NCBI GenBank assembly: GCA_003439945.1
Contig: QVRM01002145.1
Location: 1-64,000 of the forward strand
Length of the DNA: 64,000 nt
Direction: 5' to 3'
From: Dermanyssus gallinae
Lineage: Eukaryota; Arthropoda; Arachnida; Mesostigmata; Dermanyssidae
This document shows, one piece after another, positions 40,595 through 53,623 of the stretch. The stretch's first letter is position 1. Every line of letters begins with the position of its first letter. Both the position numbers and the translations under genes were made by a program. The notes beneath the pieces were generated by a model. It was not told the DNA's origin. It searched no databases and saw only the letters and a program-made list of their open reading frames with translations.

Positions 40595-40740
40595 CTAAGT
40601 GGTTGAATAGATGCTACAGCCCTGAATCGGATTGCAGATGTAAACTTTGCAACGGATAATGTGACCTCAATCATCTGGACAAGTGCGAGCATTATGTACC
40701 ATTTGCACGGTTGCGACGTAATGAACAACAAAACGCCGCC
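40595..40740 (+). mobile_element. possible LINE C-terminal zinc-knuckle fragment
   Basis: Translation gives SDCRCKLCNG, a stop, then CDLNHLDKCEHYVPFARLRR. The C.C..C...H...C spacing resembles the C-terminal knuckle of LINE proteins. It is short and degenerate. Confidence 0.35.
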
Positions 40741-40833
40741 TTTCTGTTATTTGCGTGGTGGTAGTGAATACGACGGAGTGTGGTGTTCACAAAACGGGCG
40801 CGCCAAAAATGGTAAAATATAAAGCTTGATTAG

Positions 40834-40884
<51 letters not shown>

Positions 40885-43195
40885 TAGAGTTACATGGAAA
40901 TGTGATTAATTAACTACAAGGGGCTTGTATCGAGCCTTTATCCTGGCATATCTTCACTAAATGTGCAATTGAGAGAGTCCCAGTCATTCTATCGAGAAAC
41001 CAATCATACCTGCGTGTTTGGAAGAAAACTTAACATCTGTAAAATGCTACGTTAGCTCAAAGCATGTATTGAAGATCATTCTCAAGAAATGAATTCTTTT
41101 TCAAATATTTTAGTTTGATTTGCACGCTCAACTACTCATTTCCTAAAAGACATTTCCTAAAAAACTGTTTTTTTGCCGAGTTGTACTAGCCCTCAAAGTT
41201 TGTTGGACGAATTCTAGAAGATCCAGTATATGTGTACTTTTTTTTATCTTAATCGCTTTGGATCCTTATTTTCCCTATACATAATTTTGTTCTATGATAC
41301 TGTCTTCTTCGGACGGCAGATTTATTTAAATTCAGTAATTTATCATTTAAAATTTCCATAATTACACAATTCAAACAATTATAATCATCCAGGGTATGTT
41401 GTAGAAAAGGCTATCGCTCGTGTCTATATTGTATATATATATATATATGAGGAACAGAAGACCCCAAGCAATTAAGATGTTTGTTCAGGTTTGCTTGTCT
41501 CGGCTATCCGAGACACGACATGCATGTGCTCATGAAGTACACATGTGTCATTTCATGTGTGTCTGCTTCCAGAAGAATGTAGCAGAGATTCGAGGTGAGA
41601 GAGAGAGAGAGACACACACACAGCCAGTCGGCATCGATGACAGGCGCATTTTGACGTTAGCTTACAGCCACAGCGTCAGCAGCGCCAGCTGTCATAATCG
41701 TAGTTGTAATAATAATAATAATAATCGCACATTGGGCGAACTTACACAGCTGTCTGCTGAGCGCGTCAGTTCTCAGACTCAACACGACAACGCACACATG
41801 TCGGCAGCGATACACGTCGTAACGTGCCACCTGCGCACGCGTCTAACTGCTGTCACGATGGTCACCACCGATGGCGTCTGCGTGCCCTGTCAACGACAAC
41901 GACAATGACGACGAAGGAGGAGGCGGCGGCACCGGCGGCACCTTTTGGCTATTCCCGAGGCATATTAGTTAGATTTTCCTCTGCCGTCTTTTACTCTGGT
42001 CAATCTTCTCCGAAAAGCACCTTCTTAGCTCCAGCTCTTGAGGTGACACCAAGCGGGATGTGTATACCTGTTCTGTAACTCATTGCGGACTTCCGAAGAA
42101 TGCGCGCGTCGCCATGAGCTGTCACAGCGACATCGGTAGTTTTTTCACTTTCCATCATGCGGACAAGAGCTTCGATCCTACATTGATGGAAGTCAGGTAA
42201 CTTATTTGTATATATATTATAATTGTATGTATATATATATACATATGTGTATGTCCATGTGTACGTGCATAAGAAATGTTTCGCCTTCCAGTGGAGAACG
42301 GCAGCAGCGCGCCGATGACCTTCAGATCCGCGCATTATTGTGCTTCTGAATAGGTAGGTTATACCTACTCAGCGTCTACAGCGATTACGCTCAAACTTTG
42401 CTAGATCGATTACTAGTTGTTATTCTTGGTCTGTTTTCGGGGTTTTTCGGCGGATTTCTCAGTTTCGGGGTCAAACTTAGTACACTGACTTAGGATTGGC
42501 ACTGCGTGATATGACATAAAACTGCGGCCTATCTAAATACCGCAGTAACTTAAGAAATTGATGCGTTTCTCCATACTCTGGAAAGAAAAATAATCATGAA
42601 ATCACAGGTAACAATAGCAACTAATATTAAAAACATTTTATTACACTACGCTGGTTGCGCGCTGTTTTGGATCTACCTGCGAAAACGCATTAGATGAGAA
42701 AAGGTCTTACGCTGCTACATGTGGTAGGACGAATGTTGATGTACGAAGTCGGTAGCGTTTGATCTTCTCTAATTCATCCTTGACAGAACACTCGAAGGTC
42801 GTAATTGGTGTCGAGCCGTATCTGGCAGACGAACGATAAGCCTAAATGTCTACGTCGTCGTTAGAGCCATGAGATCGTAACGTGCCAATGTTCTTATATT
42901 TATATATACCTATATATACTTTTGTTATAACTAAGAGGGTGGTATATATATATATATATATATATAGATCCTAAGAATATAGAATCTCTAAGTCGCGCCA
43001 AGTATTTGCACCATGTCACAGCTATCTCATTATAGGTTCATAGGTGGATCTAAGCAGGAGACGCACGAAGTCAGAATCAGTGGTTGTTACAAGGTCGTGC
43101 ATGAAACATTTGTGTGTGTGTGTGCACAAATAACGATGCATATCTCTGCATATGTGCTTACGTTTGAACTATCGTTCGTAGGAGGCCAACTGCAG
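40741..43195. other. region upstream of the homeobox exon
   Basis: Should contain or precede the missing 5' exon(s) of the homeobox gene. TA tracts at 40838-40881, 41431-41448 and 42942-42966. No exon could be fixed. Confidence 0.4.
40838..40881. repeat. (TA)n tract
   Basis: About 22 TA units. Confidence 0.92.
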
Positions 43196-44724
43196 CGGCC
43201 GGGGTGGCGGTGCCAACAACGATAGCACCTCAACAGAAGTACCGGTATAGTGAGAAAGAGCGCGACAAACTTGAGGAGCTTTATCTCCGATCCCAATATC
43301 CTACTCGGAATCAGGTCGAGCAGGTAGCTGACCAGCTCGGCATCACGTACAAGCAAATACGCGTATGGTTACAGAATCGGCGTGCCCGAGCTCGAAAGCA
43401 AGCTGCGCTCTCCGCTGGCATGTCTTCGTTGGCGTCGGTGGCGGCGGCGGCCCGTCGAGACGGCAACGAGTTTGGGTCCGAGTACTCATCGCAATCAAGC
43501 CCAAGGTCGTCTTCAGTGATGTCGCCAGTGTCGTTGTCGTCGCCGTCGTCATTGTCTTCGTCTTCGTTTTCATTTCCGTCTCCATCTTCTTGGTCTTCAT
43601 CTCCATCTCCATCTTCTTGGTCTTCATCTTCATCTCCATCTTCTTGGTCTTCATCTCCATCTCCATCTACTTTCGCATCGTCGGCCGTAGACCCGTATTC
43701 GCAGAGCGTTCACTGCTGCCCGCCGCCAGTCGCCGACTATCCAGCGTCCCGGTCGGGATCACCGACTAAAATGTTAGCTCCACTCTACTCGTACGACCAT
43801 CATGTGCCATCAGCCTACGTTCGTGTGAGTCGCCCCCACGCCGCGCCTCAGGCTAGCGGCGTCAAGGTGCAACCAAATGCGACCGACCTGTACTGCGTCG
43901 TCCCGTCGTTCGTCGTCGGTCAGCACATGCACCAACCGCACCATTTCGCTCCTGTGTTGACCTCATCGATGCCATCGGCACCCTCAACGGCGGTTGCGAC
44001 CCCATTTCCATCATCATCATCATCAGCAACATCTGCACCAACACCATCAGTAGCAGCAGCAGCATTTGTACCACCACCACCACACCCACCATTATCATCA
44101 TCATTTTCAATGCCACCCCCACCGCCATTAAACTCACCACAAGACCCGCAGACCACCTCAGCGACATCAGCATCTTCGGCATCGGCGTCACTATCAAACT
44201 CGGAGAATCTTCATCGTAAGGCGTGTGTCACTTACATCTCAGCGTTTCAAGATGCGTACGATGGCGATTATTTGTACGACGTTCTCAACGACGCTGGACC
44301 CGCTACGCAGCACGGTGGCGACAATTGGTGCTGGCCTGGGCGTTCGTCGGCAACGAATCTCGATCTCGACAGCGTTCAGGCAGTAGGGGATCGACCCGGC
44401 ACTTTGGCGACAGTGCCGACACCGTCCAACTTGTCACCAGACGAACGGGCTCCGCCACAACCGTCAGCAGGTTTGAACTGTAGTATCCTAGCAAAGGCCA
44501 CTAGCAGAAAGCAGGAAGTCTGTCCGAACAGTGGGTCAGCGGAAAAAGAGAGCCAGAACGAGGAAAGTTGTTCACTGCCCACTGACTCGTTTGAGTGTGG
44601 GGATCCAGAATTCAACGTCGGCAGAAGAGGATCGAACAGCTCGGTGGTGTCGTTGATCTTGAGTCTGGAGGCCGACCTCATAGGCGAGATCTCACCACCG
44701 CTAGAAGAAGACGCACAGAACTGA
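43196..44724 (+). CDS. divergent homeobox transcription factor, large 3' exon
   Basis: Open frame ending in TGA at 44722-44724, about 510 aa. A single homeodomain lies near 43225-43404 with the expected landmarks L16, Y25, W48, Q50, N51 and R53 (VWLQNRRARAR). Position 49 is Leu where almost all homeodomains have Phe, and position 20 is Tyr. No ATG precedes it in frame (a stop is at 43165), so a 5' exon must exist; candidate acceptors end at 43195 (CTGCAG) or 43181 (TCGTAG). After the homeodomain comes a long low-complexity Ser/Pro/Ala region with three 9-residue WSSSPSPSS-type repeats, then a more ordinary stretch (FQDAYDGDYLYDVLND) and an acidic C-terminus. Expected to be a nuclear DNA-binding regulator. 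I cannot assign the homeobox class. Confidence 0.75.
43225..43404 (+). other. homeodomain
   Basis: Sixty residues. Helix 1 is ERDKLEELYLRSQYP, helix 2 is QVEQVADQLG and helix 3 is YKQIRVWLQNRRARARK. Gln50 suggests a TAATTG/TAATTA-type preference by analogy. Leu at position 49 is unusual. Confidence 0.85.
43591..43671 (+). repeat. 27-bp coding minisatellite in the homeobox gene
   Basis: Three in-frame 27-bp units starting at 43591, 43618 and 43645, encoding WSSSPSPSS with one variant. It lies in the disordered region after the homeodomain, so copy number could vary without changing the DNA-binding domain. Confidence 0.88.
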
Positions 44725-47700
44725 TACTGAGATCGAGTTCGTCAAGCAAGCGGCTTGTTGTCAAGCAGCAGTTCCAAGCTACTCGGTCGGTCGGTTGGTC
44801 GGTCGGTCGCAGCAGCAGTGGCAGCAGCAGCAGTATATGAGTAACAACGTCTGCTTAGTTAGGTGCATTGCGGTGCAGCTTCCGCGTAGCGCTCTCGCAA
44901 GCTTTCCGAAAGTGAAGGGGCTTGAGGCTTTCATAGACTGCTTCAGCCGCAAGCTAGAACAGCCTTCCGCACGCTGAACACGATGAGTATGACAGCAGGT
45001 TTGCAACTGATTGCGTCTGATTTTATGGGTATTTTTACCTAATCTGTATCCCTAATTCCCGGTGAGACGGGAGTGGGCACCGCGCGAGTGGGAACAATGG
45101 TTACCATTGTTTTTTTACGATTGATTTATCTGACAATGTCACTAGCCAGCCGGATCTCGTACGCTTCCACCAGAAAAAAATTCAGAGTATCCTTGGTAAT
45201 TTTAAGATCGTATGACTTAAATCATATAATAAGTTGTTCTTGTGATAGCACTCGTCGGCGAAGGTACCACCTATGGCAAATTGTGTATTTTTTGAACCGA
45301 TCACAGCACGCTTAACATACGTACGTGTTGAAACGAGTGTATCAAACTAGACAACGACGAAACTCGGTGACGTCAAAAGACGACTAATGACAAGGATTAC
45401 TTTTAAAACACTGACACGTTTGGGCTAGTCAAGATAGGCCAATACGGAAATTTCAAATTTGAAAATGTCTTTACTCGAGAGCGAGCGTAATGTCCTTATT
45501 AGGCTATCGAGTGGTCCACGTGTACTTTCAAACGAACAAAATGAAAAACCGGTGTGCAAAAAGAAATTTTGTCAAATAATAATTAATTAAGTACTCAATA
45601 CTTTATAAGAGTTGTTTTAATTGTTGCTAACGCGTGTATGCATCAAAGGCATTCCGCTTACATACAAACAAAGATAATGTACATATATATATATATATTC
45701 GCACTGTTAATACCCTGCAAAAAGATCTTTCAAGTTTCTAGCGTGTTTTCAGGCGATTTGTCCGCGACTGAGATCCCAGAGAGCCGCAAAACAAAAAATA
45801 AAACGCGTCTTTATTATCACATAAAATAGTTTTGATGTAGTATTCGAAAGGTAGCAAATAATATATTATCTAACATTTAGAAAACCTGTGTATCTTCGCG
45901 AAACTTGAGACGTGTCGGTCGCTCTCAAATGTCGTTACGTCGAAGAACACAAATGAGTCGTGAAGTCGAAAAACTTACGTATAGGACATAAAGAGCGAAG
46001 TAGGCATTTTGTAAGCTTAAGCGCCCGTGTCACTGATCCATTAGATCACTATTTTCTGACGAACTTTTTTCCCGGATTCTGGTTTATTTGTATTTGTGTA
46101 CCTTGGAATTTCAAGTGAATGTTTAAAGCGGCGATCTGTGTATCGCTATGCACAACAAGGCTGATCCATACGTATCAGCTTGCTGCACCTGGGTAAGAGA
46201 ACTTTTTAACACTAGAAGAGTTTATTGGAGTGCTGATACATTTTGATGGTCATGAAGAGAAATCGCGTAGGGATTACCTGTAGGATTTGGTGCTTGCAGA
46301 GGGCTTTAGGATCAAAAATTATATCTGATATCTAGCCTTAACTCCGCTCTCCTGTTGGCTAGTTTATAGAAATGGTCGACCAGCGTTGCTCCAAACCAAG
46401 TTATGTGGATGAAACCAAGTCTGTGATTTCCGTCATGTGTTTTCTATTGATCGGTTGTCCCACGAAGTGTAGTAGAGGTTCCGAATGATAACAGTAGGAT
46501 GCACCCAACTTTTTTGAGAAGGTTGTGTGAGTGTGAAATGATTGGCATCATACAAGGTTGAAAACGCAAGGACGGCGAAGGGTCTATTCACGGCGAACAA
46601 ACCAAACATCGACACCAAGGAAGACATCGTTGTTGTGTTCGCAGGTAAAAATTATTTCATGTTGCGAATTCTCCTAATGAGTGGTGTTCTCTAGTTCTAG
46701 GTAGAGGCGCCAGGCTGATACCAGATATGCTCAACTTGTTCTCGTCGTAATCTTCTAACTCCCCACCCCACTTACGAAGTGACTAAACGCATGCACGCAA
46801 AAGTTGTGCTTACTGGCAAGCGTGTGAGAAAATGACTTCGATGTGATGCACAGGTAAAACGGTTTCTACAAATGCCCCTCCAGTCGTTCCAAATTGTCAC
46901 AACACTTGATCGAGGCGTCGAATACTATAAGCCAATCGAAGTAAAAAAAAAACAGATTTAATCTAAGCGCACTATTCCCGGGCTGGAAAGCCTAACCGTA
47001 ATAATCTAGCCGTGTCACATGAATTTGTTCCTAGCAGCGTAAGTAGACTTTTATATGATGAATTTGAAATGACGCTAAGTTCCCAACTGAGAACACATGC
47101 TATGCCTTATAGTTCCTAAACGATTTTGCTTGTTACAAAAACGATGACAAAATAGTCATATACGTACAGCTTTGCACCTGTATGAAATATAGTACAACAC
47201 AACGCTCCGATATTGCGTCGCCCTGTTAGTTAGTATTTGCTTGAAAAGATCTATGAGAACACTGCTTTTGGTGCTGGAGTTCTCAATTGCTGTTCGATCA
47301 GTTTTCAAATATTGGGCAAGTGAACTTCTCGCTAATTGGGCCGTGGCCAACGGGTAATCATGTTGCCCACATTAGTGGTCACAAATCAGACTGAAAAGAA
47401 ATAGAGAATTTATAGAGAATCCGTTATTCTCCATAAATTGAGTGTGTCACTTTCACGATAGACGGCGCAATGATTTCGAATTGCGACAGACTTTACAGTT
47501 TTTTGATGTAACGCTCAGGTTATTTTGCGGAGACTATTAACTACTGAAATGCATAGCAACCAATTTATGATTAAATTAAATTGTTCAATAGTTAAATATA
47601 ATAGAAAACTTTTATTAAAAAAAATAAAAACTTTATGCCGCAAACAACGTGTGGCTAAAATGAAGTTGATAGCGCTTAGGCTACACCACACATGTTTGTA

Positions 47701-48301
47701 CATTGTAATATATACATAGTTTATACATCGAAACACACAATAACTATATATATATATATATATATATCTATATTAAATCCGGGCGTGTTATGTGAAAAGC
47801 TATTAAACTATTTTCAAATTATTACTAAAAAAAAATTATAATTTTTTTAAATTATAATATACGGAGTCATAATTCAAAAATACAGAGTGAACCTGTGCAA
47901 CGACCACATGCATGCCGTTATCACTGCCTGATGATCTTTTGCCATTGTTGTCGCTGATATGAATATCAAGCTGTCAGTCCCAAAGTGCTACAACTGTCAG
48001 TTAAAACGTTGACTTCAAAAGGTGCGGTTGTTTTTCTCGGTATTTATAGCGTCGTTGTTGTCGTTCTCGTTGTTGTTATTGTTGTTGTTGCCGTTCTCGT
48101 TGTTACTGTTGTTGTTGCCGTTCTCGTTGTTATTGTTATTGTTCGCCAGTCGCCAGTAATAGACTGGTCTTAATAGTTGCAAAGAGAAGAAGGTGTCTGA
48201 TAGGTTTCGTTAGCGTTGTTGTTCTGATGATTTTTGTTGTTACTTTTGTGCTTCTGTGATTATTTGTTGTTGCTGTTGTAATTGTTATGTAACTGTTTTT
48301 G
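44725..48301. other. 3' flanks of two convergent genes
   Basis: The homeobox gene (plus) and B3GALT6 (minus) end towards each other, so both 3' UTRs lie here. A plus-strand AATAAA is seen near 45797. (TTG)n at about 48045-48150 and TA at 47744-47766. No coding sequence seen. Confidence 0.5.
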
Positions 48302-48578
48302 CTACTGTTGTTGTGGTTGTTGTTTGCGCTCTTGTTCTTGTTGCTGTTGTTGTTGTTGCTGCCGTGACCGACGACGAGGTCGGCGTAGTTGGGAGGCTGT
48401 CGGGTCGTTTGGCTGGTCGCAGCACTGCGTGGGGGGTAGTTGCCAATTGTAGCGATAGGCCGGACGCGTCTCGGCTTCGCTCGCGCATAGCCGGCCCGTC
48501 TTGCGCAGCCGGTCGATTTTGCGCAACATCTCATCCGACGTTTGCTTGTGCGTCACGAGGTACGAGTTCAAACAGCCT
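48302..48578 (-). CDS. B3GALT6: B3GALT6 exon 7: [12 protein letters not shown] and Gln-rich tail
   Basis: Terminal exon after GACGCAG. It encodes [22 protein letters not shown] and [10 protein letters not shown], then an Arg-rich linker and a Gln-rich tail before TAG. The tail is made by a CAA/TTG-type microsatellite and is probably variable in length. Confidence 0.9.
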
Positions 48579-48770
48579 CTGCGTCGGAACGGAGCAGCAA
48601 CGACAACGTCAAAAACGCCTGTGTGAGATCACCTAACGACTAATGTTTGGCTTTGGTGACACTTAAATCTAGGTTGTCCTACCGAAATCGATTCTACACT
48701 TTAGTAGATGTTGGAATTACATTTTCCAAACTTTCCAACCCAAAAACTTTATTTATGATTAAAGATAAAC

Positions 48771-48839
<69 letters not shown>

Positions 48840-51800
48840 CAAGTTTATTCCACATAAATTGGTAATGTAGTACAAAGGTTCACATATCATTTTGTAGGCT
48901 AAGAATATGCTTAACACGTGCTTGTAGTGACGGTGTTTCGATAAACGAGCAAGTGAGTATATGGTAACGTCCAATATTGCACTCGCCACACTATTTACAT
49001 ACGCATTCGTCAATTTCATAACAATTTCCTTTTAAGCACATAACGTGGTGATAACCACGTCATGTGCTTAAAATGATATATATATATAATTTGCATGAAG
49101 CATAGTTACATACTTTGCACACAGCCCCAACGAGCTGTTTATTCATACACTATACTGAGACGCCTCTAAATAAAAATAAGTGCTTAACGAAACACTAAGT
49201 TAAGCAAGAAAGTGGTAAGCATTTTTAGAACATGTTCCATCGAATTATTAATTAATAATCAAAGTATTTTTAAATACTATTTAGTTACCAATGTAGTGTA
49301 TACAATAGTATATAATATATATAAATTTTATCGGAATTATCGGCCGGAAAACCAGCGTTTAAACAAACATTTTCTGCAGTGTCTAAAGAGAGCACAACAA
49401 ATCGAACTTACCTCGACGAGTACTCGGTATCGAATCGGGGATCATGAACCCGTTTAAGCAGAAGCCCGGCCGTCCACACGCCAAATGACACATCCTCGCT
49501 AAAATATCTAAGGGAAGCCGGCAAAACATTTTAATATGAATTTAATGCTTGAGTACTTATCCCATTGTATGGGATTATCATGACGTCACAGCATGACTTT
49601 TACTTACAACACTTCGCTAACAATCAGCACATCTCAAGAAACCTCCGTCCCATTCGGCATGTATCTTACGGAGTAGAAGCTCTGACTTGAGTTGTTTTAA
49701 TAGCGCCAATCTCCCGCCACCTATAAATATGCAACACATATATCAACCAATCTTGTATGTATATATGAGGTGGACCAACGTTTTCAAAAACGCCTGTTTA
49801 CGAGTTTTAAATATTATGTTGATTACAGCGCCGAAAAGGCCGTAAAAAAACAAAAACAAATATATAAGGCCTCCACTGACATGTGACATGTCAGGCGCTC
49901 CCGTGATAATAGACCAAAATGTACTGTGTAGTGACAAAACACTTCTTCTTCGGAGGCTTAATTGCAACGGAAGTTAAAGACAAATTTAATGCAGTTTACA
50001 GAGCTAATTCACTAATTATCGAAGTATCATCGCCGAGTGTATTGCCTTATTTAAAAGGGGTAATGTCATCATCAAGGATGCGCTACGTTCTGGACGACCA
50101 CAAACAACTTCGGTTGAGAAAACTGTGCTTAAGCACACCAACCTGTGATGACTGACTGTTAGTTAATTCTGTGAATTCGGTGTGGAATAGCGGAGGCCAT
50201 GGGCATCATAGTGCAGTACATCAAATTGTGCGCCAACATGTATGTACAAAAAAAACATTTAAGCAAAGTAGCGACCATACGACCTAACAGTGGAGCAAAA
50301 AATTGACACTCGTGTCAGATCTGAAAAGCAATTTGGGCCTTTTAGGACAAAATCCGCAGGACTGTTTGGACTGATTCGTAAGCGGTGACTGGCGTTCACC
50401 GCTTCGCTCCAGGAAAACCCACCAGCGAGTGAAGCTTACGCGGCGAAGGGTAAGGAAGCGTGTCTCGATTGGAAATGGTTTGTCGACCGTTTTCTGGGAT
50501 GCAAAAGGCATTTGCATGTTAGTCGACTGTCTTCTACGAGAGGAGCAATCACTGGAGAGTGTTAAGCAACACTCTTGAACCAGTTGAAGGAACGTGTCGT
50601 AACACTACAGCCCGGGCTGAAGAGGACTGTGCCGTTTCACCAAAACACTAAGACTTCTACTCTTATCTACATGTCTCTAATAGAGATGGCTAAATTACGA
50701 AAGCTAAGATTCCAAATTGTGGAACATCCTCTATATTTTTCAGATCAGGCCTCGTGCGACTTTTTTGGTCTGTTTGAGGACCTTAAAGATATCTCTCCGA
50801 AAAGAGATATAAAAGCAACAATGATGTGATATCCGTCGTAGGCAAGTATGTTCCGTCTGAATATGCTGAATATTTAGTTCGTGGTAAAAAGGCCCTTGAG
50901 GATCGTCGTTGGAACAGGTGTGTTAATCCTCGGGGGGCTATATTAAATAATAAAACGTACATTGTCTTTGTCCGGTTTATGCTAGCATTCCATGTTACGA
51001 ACTTATGATTCACATTATGTATTTATGGGGGTCCGTCTTTGAAGCATTGCAAATAAGCAGTCCCGGGGACGTGAAATCTTGGCTGAGGTTCAGCCCGAAA
51101 AGTATTTACCTCTGCCATAAGTGAGCGTGCCCTGCAATGAAAGCTGCTAATCCGCCGGAGAATACGTAGCCTCCCCCGCGCGCGTACGGGAGGTACCGAT
51201 CGCAAAGAAACCAGTCGCTTTCCGCCCACCTGAAACACCGTAATATTTTAGAAGTTTGTTACAATTTCACTGAGTCCACACTATTCAAACGAACGTTAGA
51301 CGGTTAAAGTGCGCAAATAATTTTAGTAACCGATGTCAATTCTGGTAGGCTTCAAGTAGGGAAACCTGCCAAGTCCTTGCAAGTTAACTGACAGCGCAGT
51401 TGGGCCACTTCAGACATCTTCCTCAAAGTTAAGAAAAACCTGTTTATTAAGAGTGTTCCCATTTTCTGTAACCCTGAGTCGCAAACGATCAGTGAACTCA
51501 TCTGTTCCTCATTGCTAGAAGTACCTATTCCTGGAGAATAGGAATCATTACACTCATTGTCCAGCTTCTGATACGATGTATTTTAATGGCAAAAAAGGTT
51601 GTGGAGCGACCCGGATAAATGGTGGTTTAAACTTGTAAGTACGGGGAATATGGTGCGTGCTCAATGAGTGTTTTTTTGCGATAGTTTTACAATGTCTAGA
51701 AAGACGCATAGGAAATCTTGTGGGTACCTTAGACTGGCCTACGGTGTCCGGGTGAAATGCACATTCCTACATACGAGTATACATTCTACGCAAGAGGCTC

Positions 51801-53590
51801 ACCTTCCCTTGTGATAAACGGCTGCTCTTCCTGTGAAGTATCCCCAGTAGAGCCATCTGTCCAACGTCATACTGGCCAGTTCAGCCAATATTAGGTCGAC
51901 ACGAGCAAACGTGTCGTCGTCAGCCTATAAGTCATAATCCATGAACGTACAAAATTACGACTATTGTGGTTCGTCCTTACTGAGACCATGGATTTGAGTA
52001 GAATGAACCATCATTTACAACTCTATATTATTTTATAAGATACCTTCAAAATAAACTGGCAGTTTTCGTTCGCGGCAAGATACTGGATTGCCTGGATCAG
52101 CTTCAGCGTCAGGTTTGCGTAGACATCATCCATATGCAGCTCGACAATATCACCTGCCAAAAGAGCGCAGCACAACCTGTTACACCTTAATGACACCAAT
52201 CATGTTAAGATTTCCCATATCGTCAAAGTGCCCTATATTTAGACAGGAGACAGCTTTTTGGCCTACGACAAAGATACGAATTTTTAAAAACGGAGGTTCT
52301 ATTCAATCATCTTAGTAGTCTACTTTTCTTTATTCCCTGTACTATGAGAAACATAGCATCACTTGTGCATGTCCTCCAAAGGTGTGCTTTTACGCAGCAA
52401 ATTGTTGTAGAGCAATTGGAACAACTACGAATGCCACAAGACTCTATAGTTGATGAATTGTAAATGCATCTAGGTGATTTGTCTGCCAATGAGGTGCCGT
52501 ATAAATCCACTAGTTCATCCAAGATATTTGAGCGATAGTATACCAACGATACAGCATGGACTTCATTCGTCGGGAAAAAAGCTGAAATCAGGGGAGGCGG
52601 CACTGGCTGACGAACTCCGTGTGGTAGGAACCCTTTTTACAAAATTCGCTACAGTAGCTCTGCACTCACTGCTCACCCGGGCAAGGGTTGTGTGATACAA
52701 TTTAAGCTTTTTGGATGGTAACTGTTGGCTTTTTCTTAAAAAATGGGAGTTCATGGGAAACGGAGATAAAAACGGGGGAACAACTACGCAGCAGACACTC
52801 CCCGTACACTTCACGTACCATGCTGCCGACGCTCTTGCTCCAGCGATAGTCTGATCGGGTCGTTCCTGGAAAGACCATCAACAACGGACTCGGTCTGCCT
52901 TTGTTCATCTTTGTTGACGACTAGTCTGTTTGTGACGGCGGACAATTGTTCGCGTTCCGTATGCTGCTGAGAAGCCGGCTTATCTTGAACGGGTTTCCCG
53001 AGAAAGAAGAATGCCTTCATCATGTCACGGTCGCCCGGTGAGACGAGACTCAACCAGCTGTTCCGACAGGCATCTCGTCTTGTAGATCCTTCAGCTGTCG
53101 CTGTCGAGAGAACAGCTACACAAAGCGTCGTCGGTAACTAAACAAACAAAACCGACACCGATAGAAATCATCAGAAGCCAAAGGCGTTTGACTACCGCTT
53201 ATCAGATCTACATAGAGTTCCCTATTAGGTAAACAAGAATACCCTACTTATACTTATCTAAGTTTGAATACTATAACAGTATTATAGATGACAAGGATGG
53301 ACGAATTTATTCTTCGATTGACATGCATACCGAAGTACACTCTCGAGAGGGAGCGCTTGTAGAAATATAAGCGGACATGTTGATTTATATATCTAGGATT
53401 TCCCCAACAGTCCCCGTTGTGGCAGCAGCGTTCTAACTTCCAGTGGTATCGTTTACGGCATGTTTGAGCATCGCTGAAAAAAAAACTTGAATGGCAAATA
53501 TGCAGGGAACAACTATATATATTTATATATATATACGGCGAGCACAGCCGAGTGTGCAAACGTATTGTAAATGATTAAAAAATTATCACA

Positions 53591-53623
<33 letters not shown>

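Noticed and set aside
42000..42180. Minus-strand frame resembling an exon
   Set aside because: The composition looks coding, but it runs into TA repeat sequence and nothing matches a known protein.
53411..53469. Possible extra B3GALT6 exon after a polypyrimidine-CAG
   Set aside because: The acceptor is good, but the frames are short and match no GT31 block, and exons 1 and 2 already join in phase without it.
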